A stretch of 31,157 nt of DNA from a virus: positions 1-31,157 of IMG/VR virus record IMGVR_UViG_3300042567_001012; one strand, 5' to 3'. Of this stretch, positions 13,100 to 21,211 are shown in pieces. The notes under the pieces were generated by a model that was given only the letters and a program-made list of their open reading frames with translations, ran no database searches and had not been told where the DNA came from. Positions within the stretch are counted from its first letter, which is position 1. Each line of letters opens with the position of its first letter. A program made the position numbers and the translations under genes.

Positions 13100-13714
13100 T
13101 TATTCCACTTCAATAAGAGTTAGTGCTATGGCATCCACTAAGTCATCTAAAGGCTTAGGTATATTGAATTCCCCTTCTACTACGATATTTAATTTCTCTA
13201 TTTCTTTCTTAAGTTTACCATCGGATTTTTCCATAAAGGATCTAAGCATATCACATTTGGAAGCATTACCGTTTCCTGTGTAAGCTTTCTTTATTGACTT
13301 AGGAGAAATAACTTTGATTATATGCCCAAACTTCTGAATGAGCTTGACCTTTAAGAATGTGTTAAATGTAATCATATCAATGAAAGAATTTCCTTTAGAT
13401 CCAAACGAAAATCCTTCAATTCTGATCTCTGTGGGAATGATTCCTGTGTAATTGAATATCTCTATAATCTCATTAGATAGTTCATCAGCGTTCCTTAGTT
13501 TGATCGCCTGATCCTCTATAGCATCTTTAATTAGATTATCTTTATTATATGAAGTAATTGTTGCGGTTTTTGATTCGTGAAGAATCTTATGTAATTGAAA
13601 TCCTTTTAGCTTTGGATTGTAATTAGGAACGAATGAAAAAAGTAGAAATTTATCTTTCGTCGTCTTAATCGCTATAGCTGTTGAATTAATTGAAAAGTCT
13701 ATACCAATAATCAT
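13100..13714 (-). CDS. RuvC-like (RNase H fold) nuclease, candidate Holliday junction resolvase
   Basis: The RuvC acidic residues are all in place: D6 in MIIGIDFSINSTAIAI, E100 in RIEGFSFGSKGN, and D190/D191 with D194 in the C-terminal LDDLVDAIALT. At 204 residues it matches phage and bacterial RuvC-type resolvases. The ATG at 13714 directly follows the stop of the previous gene as TAATATG; a longer open frame to 13741 would overlap that gene. T4 resolves branched DNA with endonuclease VII, an unrelated His-Me finger enzyme, so this may be the functional substitute for clearing junctions before packaging. A different DNA-processing role is not excluded. Confidence 0.8.
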   Translation of the reverse strand: MIIGIDFSINSTAIAIKTTKDKFLLFSFVPNYNPKLKGFQLHKILHESKTATITSYNKDNLIKDAIEDQAIKLRNADELSNEIIEIFNYTGIIPTEIRIEGFSFGSKGNSFIDMITFNTFLKVKLIQKFGHIIKVISPKSIKKAYTGNGNASKCDMLRSFMEKSDGKLKKEIEKLNIVVEGEFNIPKPLDDLVDAIALTLIEVE

Positions 13715-13715
13715 A

Positions 13716-14081
13716 TTACATTCTTTTACCGATTGCAGCACCTAAAGCAGCACCAACTAATCGACTAGTTAATAAGTCAAATACAACACCTCTTTCTATT
13801 CCTAAAACATTTGCAATAATTTTTCCAACCGAAGATCCAAGAGCAAATCCAGTAAGTCCGCCTATAATAGAACCTAAGAAACCTTCGTTTGTTAGTTCTT
13901 CATTAAATTCTTTAAGTCCTTTGCTTTTTTCTAAGTATTCTTCACAGAATTTTTTAACTGCTTCGTCTACTTTTTTCTCTTCGTCTTCAGTTAGCTCAGA
14001 CTTGAGATTTTCGTTCATCATCCATATCTCAATGTCTGAGAATGTTCCTGATTCGATTAAGTATTCTTTAAATGTTTTCAT
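13716..14081 (-). CDS. Capsid-targeted glycine-zipper protein (121 aa)
   Basis: The N-terminus MKTFKEYLIE-SGTF is almost the T4 internal-protein signal MKTYQEFIAE, in the same length and register, with predicted cleavage after E10. An acidic helical segment follows (15-65). The C-terminal part (67-121) is a glycine zipper: GFLGSIIGGLTGFALGSSVG, then LVGAALGAAIGKRM. Such segments pack tightly in membranes and occur in pore-forming or membrane-associated proteins. The combination suggests a packaged protein that meets the host membrane during DNA entry. It is the first small gene after the virion module, 12 nt past the tail-tube-like gene. Confidence 0.78.
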   Translation of the reverse strand: MKTFKEYLIESGTFSDIEIWMMNENLKSELTEDEEKKVDEAVKKFCEEYLEKSKGLKEFNEELTNEGFLGSIIGGLTGFALGSSVGKIIANVLGIERGVVFDLLTSRLVGAALGAAIGKRM

Positions 14082-14093
14082 AGTATATGTATC

Positions 14094-14660
14094 TTATACA
14101 ACAGGGAAGTCCATTTTCATTTCATTGAAGGCAAAAGTAGCTTCAAATGTTCTAAATTCCGGTGACATATCCGAATATGATAGAGTAAATTGATTTAATC
14201 CAGTAAATAGACAATCGTGAAATTGTACTGAATACATTCTTACACCTTCAGTATCAAATATATGAAGTGGAATATCCATCGTATATGGTTGAGTTGTTTG
14301 GAAATCATACCAATAGAAGAATGTTTCTAGCATAATCCAATAATTAACATTTCCGTCTAGTAATTGAAAAGTTATAGTAAAAGTTCTATCAATAAGCATC
14401 TCATGTGAAAGTGCTTGTCTCCATTTCTTCGTAGTTCCTTTTGCTTGTGGTGCATTACCAGGTTTAACTTGCTCGATTGGTTGATAATTAAAATTTGGAA
14501 TCGAAATAGATTGAATAGACCAATTGACTACATCCGAAACGTCTGTAACTGGTGTAGGCATTCTAAACAAATAAGGTGTATAACGATCCTTTACTTCTCT
14601 AGGAATAAAGATCCTAGGAAGTTCTATTTTGAATAAGTCGTTTCTACTTTGTAATATCAT
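14094..14660 (-). CDS. Tail-tube-fold protein (tube, or baseplate-tube junction)
   Basis: Residues 130-180 carry the pattern of T4 gp19/gp48/gp54-type proteins: PLHIFDTEGVRMYSVQF, then GLNQFTLSYSDMSPEFRTFE and ATFAF, a beta hairpin in which the final strand is introduced by E-x-x-T-F. The total of 188 residues is close to tail tube size. The N-terminal half has strands typical of this fold (VVNWSIQSISIPNFN). The start overlaps the stop of the preceding coiled-coil gene as ATGA. Whether it is the main tube subunit or a baseplate-tube adaptor cannot be decided here. Its position at the end of the virion module supports a tail role. Confidence 0.6.
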   Translation of the reverse strand: MILQSRNDLFKIELPRIFIPREVKDRYTPYLFRMPTPVTDVSDVVNWSIQSISIPNFNYQPIEQVKPGNAPQAKGTTKKWRQALSHEMLIDRTFTITFQLLDGNVNYWIMLETFFYWYDFQTTQPYTMDIPLHIFDTEGVRMYSVQFHDCLFTGLNQFTLSYSDMSPEFRTFEATFAFNEMKMDFPVV

Positions 14661-16930
14661 TTTTTCTCGTTAGGTTTTTGACTTGAAGCTTGGGTTGTTC
14701 TGATATTTGCTAAAGATCTGCCAATTAATTTATTTGCTATTGATGTATTAGATTCAGTTGCTGTTGGAGTTGGTGTAACATCATTAGCTACATTCTGTAA
14801 TCCATTAATTTGTGAAAGTGCCTGTAATGTAGCATTCATCGTTGCAGTAAGTGAAGATATTTGTCCATTTAATTGTTCTATAGTAGAATTCATAGCAGCA
14901 ATCTGTTGATCTTTCTGATCCATCATAGAATTAGTTTGTGTAATAACATCTTCAACTGTAGTTGTTGCAGTAACAGGAGCTAGAACTGGTTGATTAGCTG
15001 CTGATTGTAATTGTTGATTTGTCGAGTTCAAAGAATCAATCGTCGTTTTTTGTTGATCTATCATTGAATTAAGTCCTTGTAATTGTGAAGATAAAGTAAC
15101 AACTTGAGTTTCTAAATCAGCAATCTTACTATTCTTTTGAATATCTTGAAATTCTGAAGTTGAGAAGAAATCTCCTGCATAAAGGAATGTTCTATCTCCT
15201 TGATCATTCTCGATAAAGATTCTAAATGATCTGTTTGTAAGTGCAAGAACTCTACGAGTATCATTTTCAGAGAGTCTAAAAACAACTTCCCCTCCACCTT
15301 TAGAAGTGTATAAATTAGGAAATTCGATGAACTCTAAATTTTCTCCTTGAGAAGAATCGAAAACAATAAACAAATCACCAAGACCTGCAAGATTCATTCT
15401 TGTATTTTGCCCATTTTCTTTTTGGAATAAAGTAAATTTCAAGAAAGCTACAGATTCTGGTATAAGAACTCTTCCTAATCCATTGCTATAAATTTGTAGA
15501 TTTGAGGTTCCTGTATTTTGTAGAGTACTTGGAACATTAGTAACTGTAGTTGGTGATCCATTAATAGCTGGTTCTGGATTTACAGTTTCTGTTGTTATAG
15601 AAATCTCAGAATTAGTAGAGAATGATGTAACATATTTCGTACTATTCAAAACTGGTTCAGTTATTCTATTGATTTGAATGTCTTTAATAACATTTTGATT
15701 GTATATCTTGGTTTGAATTGGATTAACACCTAAAGCAATAGACTTAAGTTTCCTTCCATATTTAGCAGCTGATTGTGAAATCATAGAAGAAGTTTTCCAA
15801 ACCTGTGAATTATCTTGTCGATTGTATAGACGAACAACATAATCAATTTTATAAGCTATAGCTGAGTTATTCTTAATGATTGGTCGATATAAATTAGGTT
15901 TGTCGTATTCATCTATTTGAGAGATTTGCAGATCATCCGTTTTAATCCAGGAATAAGTTGATGATGTATTATCATAAACATATTCGGATATTGTCAAATC
16001 ATGTAGAAGAATGAAATCATATCCACTATTATTCAAATCTAGAATGTAATTCTCTATTATAGCTCCTCCGTAGGTTGCATAAAATTCAATATAATCACCA
16101 TCCGTTGATTCTTCAATGAATGCAGAAATAGAAGCAAATTGATCTCTTACCGGAAGGTCTATAGCTTTTGTATCGAATATACTCAGATATTCCTGTCCGT
16201 CATTTATTTCTCTACTATCAATCCAAGCAAAATAAACAGAAAGGAGTTGATTACGCATTACTCCATTGAAATCAGTTATTCTTTCAACTACAGTATCTCC
16301 AGAAAGAACACCTAACCAATAATCATAAATAAGATTGTAAAGTGAAAGAACTCTTAGTTCAACGTAGGAACTATAAACTTTACCACCAAAGAAGAATGGA
16401 TTTGGATTTATAATCTCAAAAGAGGAATCCTCTTTATTATATGAATAATTTGCTAGAACTAGATTCGTATCATCTTTCTTCTTACATTTAACCGAAAGAA
16501 TTAGACCAAAATTATCTTCGAAATTGAAACCTTGAATCAAATGTAATCTGATTGTATCATATACAGGAGCTTGAGGATTCGTGAATGCTATTGGTAAATT
16601 AGGCGTTGATGTAAGAAGTGGATCATAATCATTATAGAATACAAGCTTATTAATATCTAAGGCTGCTCCTTTATAAGGTAGAATTGCAGCGAAAGCTCTA
16701 TTTCTAACATTAGCCGTTCCTACGGGAAGACCATCTTGAATAATCTCAGAAGAATCTGAATTCAAAATTTGATCCTCGTTAGAATGTCCATTACTCATTT
16801 TCCAAATAGGAGCTGTTGTAGTAGATATTCTAAATTCGTTACCGGGATCGTTAATTACGTCCTGATCTGAGTATATGTACTCCATCAAAACTGATGAAGA
16901 AACTTGTATGTATTTAGATGATGTTGCCAT
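14657..16930 (-). CDS. Virion protein with C-terminal twin coiled coils (757 aa)
   Basis: The family is not recognised. The first ~590 residues are beta-rich, with many Asn, Tyr and Ser and frequent aromatic-ended strands, like phage baseplate or fibre proteins. From about 601 two coiled-coil segments follow: 601-643 (KIADLETQVVTLSSQLQGLN...) and 661-720 (MMDQKDQQIAAMNSTIEQLN...). An Ala/Pro/Thr linker separates them, and a Thr/Ser/Asn-rich tail follows. This suggests an oligomer, probably a trimer, with a stalk. The gene overlaps both neighbours by 1-4 nt, placing it firmly in the tail operon. Confidence 0.7.
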   Translation of the reverse strand: MATSSKYIQVSSSVLMEYIYSDQDVINDPGNEFRISTTTAPIWKMSNGHSNEDQILNSDSSEIIQDGLPVGTANVRNRAFAAILPYKGAALDINKLVFYNDYDPLLTSTPNLPIAFTNPQAPVYDTIRLHLIQGFNFEDNFGLILSVKCKKKDDTNLVLANYSYNKEDSSFEIINPNPFFFGGKVYSSYVELRVLSLYNLIYDYWLGVLSGDTVVERITDFNGVMRNQLLSVYFAWIDSREINDGQEYLSIFDTKAIDLPVRDQFASISAFIEESTDGDYIEFYATYGGAIIENYILDLNNSGYDFILLHDLTISEYVYDNTSSTYSWIKTDDLQISQIDEYDKPNLYRPIIKNNSAIAYKIDYVVRLYNRQDNSQVWKTSSMISQSAAKYGRKLKSIALGVNPIQTKIYNQNVIKDIQINRITEPVLNSTKYVTSFSTNSEISITTETVNPEPAINGSPTTVTNVPSTLQNTGTSNLQIYSNGLGRVLIPESVAFLKFTLFQKENGQNTRMNLAGLGDLFIVFDSSQGENLEFIEFPNLYTSKGGGEVVFRLSENDTRRVLALTNRSFRIFIENDQGDRTFLYAGDFFSTSEFQDIQKNSKIADLETQVVTLSSQLQGLNSMIDQQKTTIDSLNSTNQQLQSAANQPVLAPVTATTTVEDVITQTNSMMDQKDQQIAAMNSTIEQLNGQISSLTATMNATLQALSQINGLQNVANDVTPTPTATESNTSIANKLIGRSLANIRTTQASSQKPNEKK

Positions 16931-17745
16931 TATTTTTTAAAGTTCCATTGAATTAAGTTGTATTGGAGTCCTATTCCTAATTGAACTCCCATTCCAATTT
17001 TTGCGTTGAAAGGATCTACATAAGGACCAAATCCTGTATAAAGACCTAAAGACCATTTTTTAGGTGGAAAGTATTTTTTCAGAACGTCTGATTTTTTAGG
17101 ATCTATCAGAGCTCCATCCATTGAACTAACACTGAATCCTGGATAATCTGACTTAACAAAAATTTCAAGAAGTCCTTCTTTATTTTCAGTTAATCCTGTG
17201 GTTATTGCCATACTGAATTCATCGTCTGTTATATGCACCGGTGTAGAAGTTAGGTTCATTGCTGTATCAACAGTTATATCAAGTTTACCTGAAAGTTTTC
17301 TACTATTTCCTTTGCCAAAATCTTTATCATAGCTCCATTTAAGTTCTCTTGAAACTGATCCATCTTCATTCCAAACTGGATTGCTAATATAAACAGGAAC
17401 CTCAATTGTATCATGTTTGATGATTATTCTAGTTTGAATAACTACAATCGGATGATCTTTGAGATATTTAATATCATCAGCAAGTCCTTTATTTAACTTT
17501 TTAAGGTTTCCGTTTTCTGCAATCAAAGCACCCTTTTCATAAACAAGAGTTCCTGTTTTCGTCTTATAGGTTCTTATTGAATCGTTTAGAGCAAAAACAT
17601 TTTGTTTTAGAGAATTAACTTCAGATGAAGATCCAGAACAACTACGCATAAGAAGAATGATTATAATTGCAATGATTATAGTCAAGTTTCTTTGATGTTT
17701 TGGATCCTTAATCCATTCCCTAAACCAAATTAAAAAGTTTGTCAT
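16930..17745 (-). CDS. Inner-membrane-anchored envelope protein with outer-membrane-like C-terminus (271 aa)
   Basis: A cytosolic N-terminus of about 20 residues precedes one hydrophobic helix (LTIIIAIIIILLM, 21-33). A coiled coil covers about 41-90, then a beta-rich periplasmic part begins with a strand pair (HPIVVIQTRIIIKHDTIEVPVY). The last 43 residues (229-271; WSLGLYTGFGPY, then KIGMGVQLGIGLQYNLIQW) alternate polar and apolar positions and end in aromatic residues, as outer-membrane strands of Bacteroidota do. Similar proteins are common in phages of Bacteroidota, with unknown function. C36 after the helix could be read as a lipobox, but R34 at -2 makes this unlikely. A spanin-like lysis role is possible. 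Confidence 0.65.
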   Translation of the reverse strand: MTNFLIWFREWIKDPKHQRNLTIIIAIIIILLMRSCSGSSSEVNSLKQNVFALNDSIRTYKTKTGTLVYEKGALIAENGNLKKLNKGLADDIKYLKDHPIVVIQTRIIIKHDTIEVPVYISNPVWNEDGSVSRELKWSYDKDFGKGNSRKLSGKLDITVDTAMNLTSTPVHITDDEFSMAITTGLTENKEGLLEIFVKSDYPGFSVSSMDGALIDPKKSDVLKKYFPPKKWSLGLYTGFGPYVDPFNAKIGMGVQLGIGLQYNLIQWNFKK

Positions 17746-20700
17746 ATATTAAGTAGTTTTTCTATTCTAGCAATTTTTTCCTCTAAGGATTTGATAGTTT
17801 CTTCTTGTGATTCAATTATTCTTTGTTGATCTTGAATAGCTCCAATTGCAGTAGTAAAAATAGCGTTATATTCTAGAACGTGTTCATCTTCAAAATTCTC
17901 TGATTTATGAATCCATACAGCTTCAGGTATAATTTCTTTTATTTCTTGAGCAAAAAATCCAAGTTCTATTTTTCCTGGAGTTTGTGATTTTTCATTCCAT
18001 GAGAAAAGTACAGGAGATAATTTCTTTATTTTTTCGATAGAAGAACCTAATTCGAATCTAGCTAATTCATTTTTTAATCTTACGTCCGATGTATTGAAAT
18101 GTCCTTGTTGTTTAGTTATTCCATTTACTGCTAATCTTGCTGTATAAGTTCCTGTTCCGTCTTGAGCAAGAGCTGTATATGTAGCACTAGAGATAGGAGA
18201 TCCTGCATAACCGCCATAAATTATTTCATTCCCACCATTAACATTAGTAATTGTTAAAATCGAAGCTGGTTGATCGAGACCGAATCCGATAGCAGCAAAA
18301 TTTGCAACTTCCATATTATAAGCAGATTGTATACCTCCATCTCCTAATACATTAGTACAATCAGCATTACATATTCTAAATGCTCCACCTTCACCACCAA
18401 CATTATTTCCTCCCATTCTAATCACACCGACATTATTTGTCCCGGTTTGAGAAATAGCATTTGCATTCGTAGCACAAGCGATATAAAAGGTATCTACTCC
18501 AGAGACAATAAAATTAGAAAAATTTTGATAAACTTGTAGACTAAGTTGATTATAAAAAGAGGTTAGTCCAGCAGTACTAGTGTTTGTGTTACTTCTTATA
18601 AAGATTGCTCCACCGGCTGAACCTATATAACCTTCGATTGGAGGTCTTGTTGCTCCAGATGTAGTCCCAATTTGGAAATTTCCTCTATTTTCGGCAAAAG
18701 TGTTATTGGCAACTCCTGTTACAATTCTAAATTGATTACCAACCATTGCAGCCGGAGAAAAATCACTTTCACCAAAAATCTGTAAAGTTTTATATCCGTT
18801 ATTTGAATTATTAATGATACTAATTCCTGCAGCTGAATCAGTTCTAACAAATAAATTAGCTAGAGCAGTTCCACTATTGATTATATCTATTACGTTAGTT
18901 GTGTCTACCGTGTGGTTAGAAGTCACAGATATTTGAGGTCCATTCACGGATCCTGTAGCACCCGAAAGAGTCAATGATCCAGTTACATGTAATTTACTAG
19001 ATGGGGTTGTTGTACCGATACCTACATCTCCTGCATCAGTTATTCTCATTCTTTCAACCGAAGATATAGTGTTAATGGGTGTAGTATTAAAAGATAACCA
19101 TGAAGGTCTTGAAGTACCGCTCCATGAAGAAGGAACTCCGGCGAGAATCTCAGCACCTCCATCGAATCCAGTAGACCAAATACTTCCATCCCAACCACCA
19201 AAGCTTAATCCTCCTATAAACGATGTAGGGGATGTTACACCTGCACCATTTTGTTTTTGGAATAGGATATTATTTCTTGATCCAGAACCTGCGTTATTTG
19301 ATCTTATAAGTAAAGAATGAGAAGTGTTATCTTGAATATGAACCCTATATATTGTTGCTGTTGTTCCGTGTGCAGTAGAATTTCCAATACTAATAACTCC
19401 AGTAGGATGAATTCTCATAGCTTCAGAAGTTGCTCCTACATTAGCATTAACAAAAGATAAACCTACATTATTTGCAGCAGATCCTCTATATAAATTTATA
19501 CTCGATGCTACAGAGGTTCCGTTTTCAAATTTGATTCCTTTACCGATTCCCTGAACAGCTAAAAGAATATCATTTATAGCTATATTTCCATTTCCTATTT
19601 CTAATTTATCAGTAGGTGTTATTGTTCCGATACCAATAAGTCCAGAAGCTATAATTCTCATCCATTCAGTATTATTTGTACCGAAAGCCAAGCTAAATGC
19701 ATCTCTATTGAAAATTGTTCTATCCGTACCAGAAACATGAATGTTACCATTTACATGTAAAGCTACTTGTGGATTGTTAGTAAGAATACCTACTCTTTGA
19801 TTTACTGTGTCGATTCTTGCTATCTCAGATCCAATAGAATTACCGAAACGAATATAACCGGTTACTAAATGACTCCCAACTAAATTAATGAAACTTCCAG
19901 AAGCAGTTGATGTTATATTTAACTGCCCTGTTCCTGTTTGTTCAATTTGTGCAATTCCATTAGCTGTTGAATTTCTCGTTATACTAAAACTGGAAGTAGT
20001 TGGTGTTGTTCCGTTTGAATAAAATTCCAAAGAAGAAGATCCATCAATAGTTCTTCCATATCCTATTAGAGCTTTACTTGCTGTACCGGAAAGATCACCT
20101 ATTAGCAAATTACCTCTAACTCTTGCATGATTACTAACATCTAAGACAGAAGTAGCTCCTGCTATAACATCAAAGGTAGGGACCGTTGTATATCCAATAG
20201 CAACCTTTTCTCTAAACATAGTAGAAGTAGCACCAAAAGCAACTCTTGGATTTGATTGCCAATCTGATATAAGTGTTCTATTTGATCGAAGAATAAGATC
20301 AGGGGTTTTCCCTTTGGATAATCCTGTAAAATTTTCATCACCTGCTTGAATCTCGAGATTTATAGTTCCTGTTCTCATTTTGAATATATGAGAAAACTGT
20401 CCTCCTGGTTGATTGAAAGCGAATCCTGCAGTAAAGAAGTTAAGAGCATCTGTTATTGCTGTAGAATCACCTTCATACAAAGATTGTGTAGCTCCAATTG
20501 AACTAGTAGCTCCATATGCACCTATAGTTAAACCTCCTAGTCCTGTTGAATCTATTTCGGTTTGTATTATAACTTGTTTTGGTGTTAATCTTTGAATGTT
20601 AGTTGGGTCTAATGTATCATAAACACCAAAATTATTTAATTTAGAATAAGCCCATGATTTATCTCCTAAGAAAAATGAATTCTTTTCGATGTTAACTGGA

Positions 20701-21200
20701 ATAATAAAATCTACTCCACCTGAAGCGACTGTAGTAGCACCACCAATTCCAGGAGTATAATTTGTAGCTCCTATTCCTGTAGAAGGAATTGATCCAGGAG
20801 TATTAGCGTTCCCTGAACTTCCTTGATACATTCCCATTTCAAAAGATCCTCCAGTTGCACCAATTGCACCTTGAGGTCCAGTTAAATTTGTTCCGGAACT
20901 AGTCCAAGCAGAAGCTCCAGAATTCCAATAATAAACTTGACCTGTAGCACTAATCCAAAAATCGAAATCTTTAAGAGATCCATAATTAGGACCATGATCT
21001 GCAGTTGGAGCAGTAGTTCCTACTTGCCAATGATCGCCTCTTTCTCCTTGTGGACCTGGAATTCCAGGAACACCTTGAGGACCTATAGGTCCTGGAGGTC
21101 CACCTCCTGCTAGAATAAGTTGATCGAAGTTAAAATTTATTTTCTCTAGTGCCTCCGATAAAGGATCAGAAGGAAATAATTCCTTAATTACTATTGGCAT
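17742..21200 (-). CDS. Tail fibre: collagen-like N-terminus, repeat shaft, S74 chaperone C-terminus (1152 aa)
   Basis: The N-terminus (MPIVIKELFPSDPLSEALEK) is probably the virion attachment segment. A collagen-type Gly-x-y stretch follows (GGPPGPIGPQGVPGIPGPQG, about 27-50), with a short second one (GPQGAIGATG). The shaft contains repeated units of the form (V/I)-G-I-G-T-x-T-P-x-x-K-L-x-(V/I). The C-terminus is a peptidase S74 intramolecular chaperone: S1038-D-V-R-L-K, then GFFAQEIKEIIPEAVW, and a terminal coiled coil (about 1117-1152). These domains guide trimerisation and usually cut themselves off at the S-D-x-R motif. The protein should recognise the host surface. Its stop overlaps the next start as ATGA. 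Confidence 0.9.
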   Translation of the reverse strand: MPIVIKELFPSDPLSEALEKINFNFDQLILAGGGPPGPIGPQGVPGIPGPQGERGDHWQVGTTAPTADHGPNYGSLKDFDFWISATGQVYYWNSGASAWTSSGTNLTGPQGAIGATGGSFEMGMYQGSSGNANTPGSIPSTGIGATNYTPGIGGATTVASGGVDFIIPVNIEKNSFFLGDKSWAYSKLNNFGVYDTLDPTNIQRLTPKQVIIQTEIDSTGLGGLTIGAYGATSSIGATQSLYEGDSTAITDALNFFTAGFAFNQPGGQFSHIFKMRTGTINLEIQAGDENFTGLSKGKTPDLILRSNRTLISDWQSNPRVAFGATSTMFREKVAIGYTTVPTFDVIAGATSVLDVSNHARVRGNLLIGDLSGTASKALIGYGRTIDGSSSLEFYSNGTTPTTSSFSITRNSTANGIAQIEQTGTGQLNITSTASGSFINLVGSHLVTGYIRFGNSIGSEIARIDTVNQRVGILTNNPQVALHVNGNIHVSGTDRTIFNRDAFSLAFGTNNTEWMRIIASGLIGIGTITPTDKLEIGNGNIAINDILLAVQGIGKGIKFENGTSVASSINLYRGSAANNVGLSFVNANVGATSEAMRIHPTGVISIGNSTAHGTTATIYRVHIQDNTSHSLLIRSNNAGSGSRNNILFQKQNGAGVTSPTSFIGGLSFGGWDGSIWSTGFDGGAEILAGVPSSWSGTSRPSWLSFNTTPINTISSVERMRITDAGDVGIGTTTPSSKLHVTGSLTLSGATGSVNGPQISVTSNHTVDTTNVIDIINSGTALANLFVRTDSAAGISIINNSNNGYKTLQIFGESDFSPAAMVGNQFRIVTGVANNTFAENRGNFQIGTTSGATRPPIEGYIGSAGGAIFIRSNTNTSTAGLTSFYNQLSLQVYQNFSNFIVSGVDTFYIACATNANAISQTGTNNVGVIRMGGNNVGGEGGAFRICNADCTNVLGDGGIQSAYNMEVANFAAIGFGLDQPASILTITNVNGGNEIIYGGYAGSPISSATYTALAQDGTGTYTARLAVNGITKQQGHFNTSDVRLKNELARFELGSSIEKIKKLSPVLFSWNEKSQTPGKIELGFFAQEIKEIIPEAVWIHKSENFEDEHVLEYNAIFTTAIGAIQDQQRIIESQEETIKSLEEKIARIEKLLNI

Positions 21201-21211
21201 TATTTACGTAG

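Noticed and set aside
16930-17745. Lipoprotein reading of the 271-residue envelope protein, with C36 as the lipidated residue
   Set aside because: An arginine at -2 and a long charged N-terminus before the hydrophobic stretch do not fit a lipobox; a simple membrane anchor is more likely.
19069-19320. Plus-strand open frame inside the tail fibre gene
   Set aside because: It is a shadow of the Gly/Ser/Pro-rich repeats of the fibre on the other strand, and is Pro-rich as such shadows usually are.
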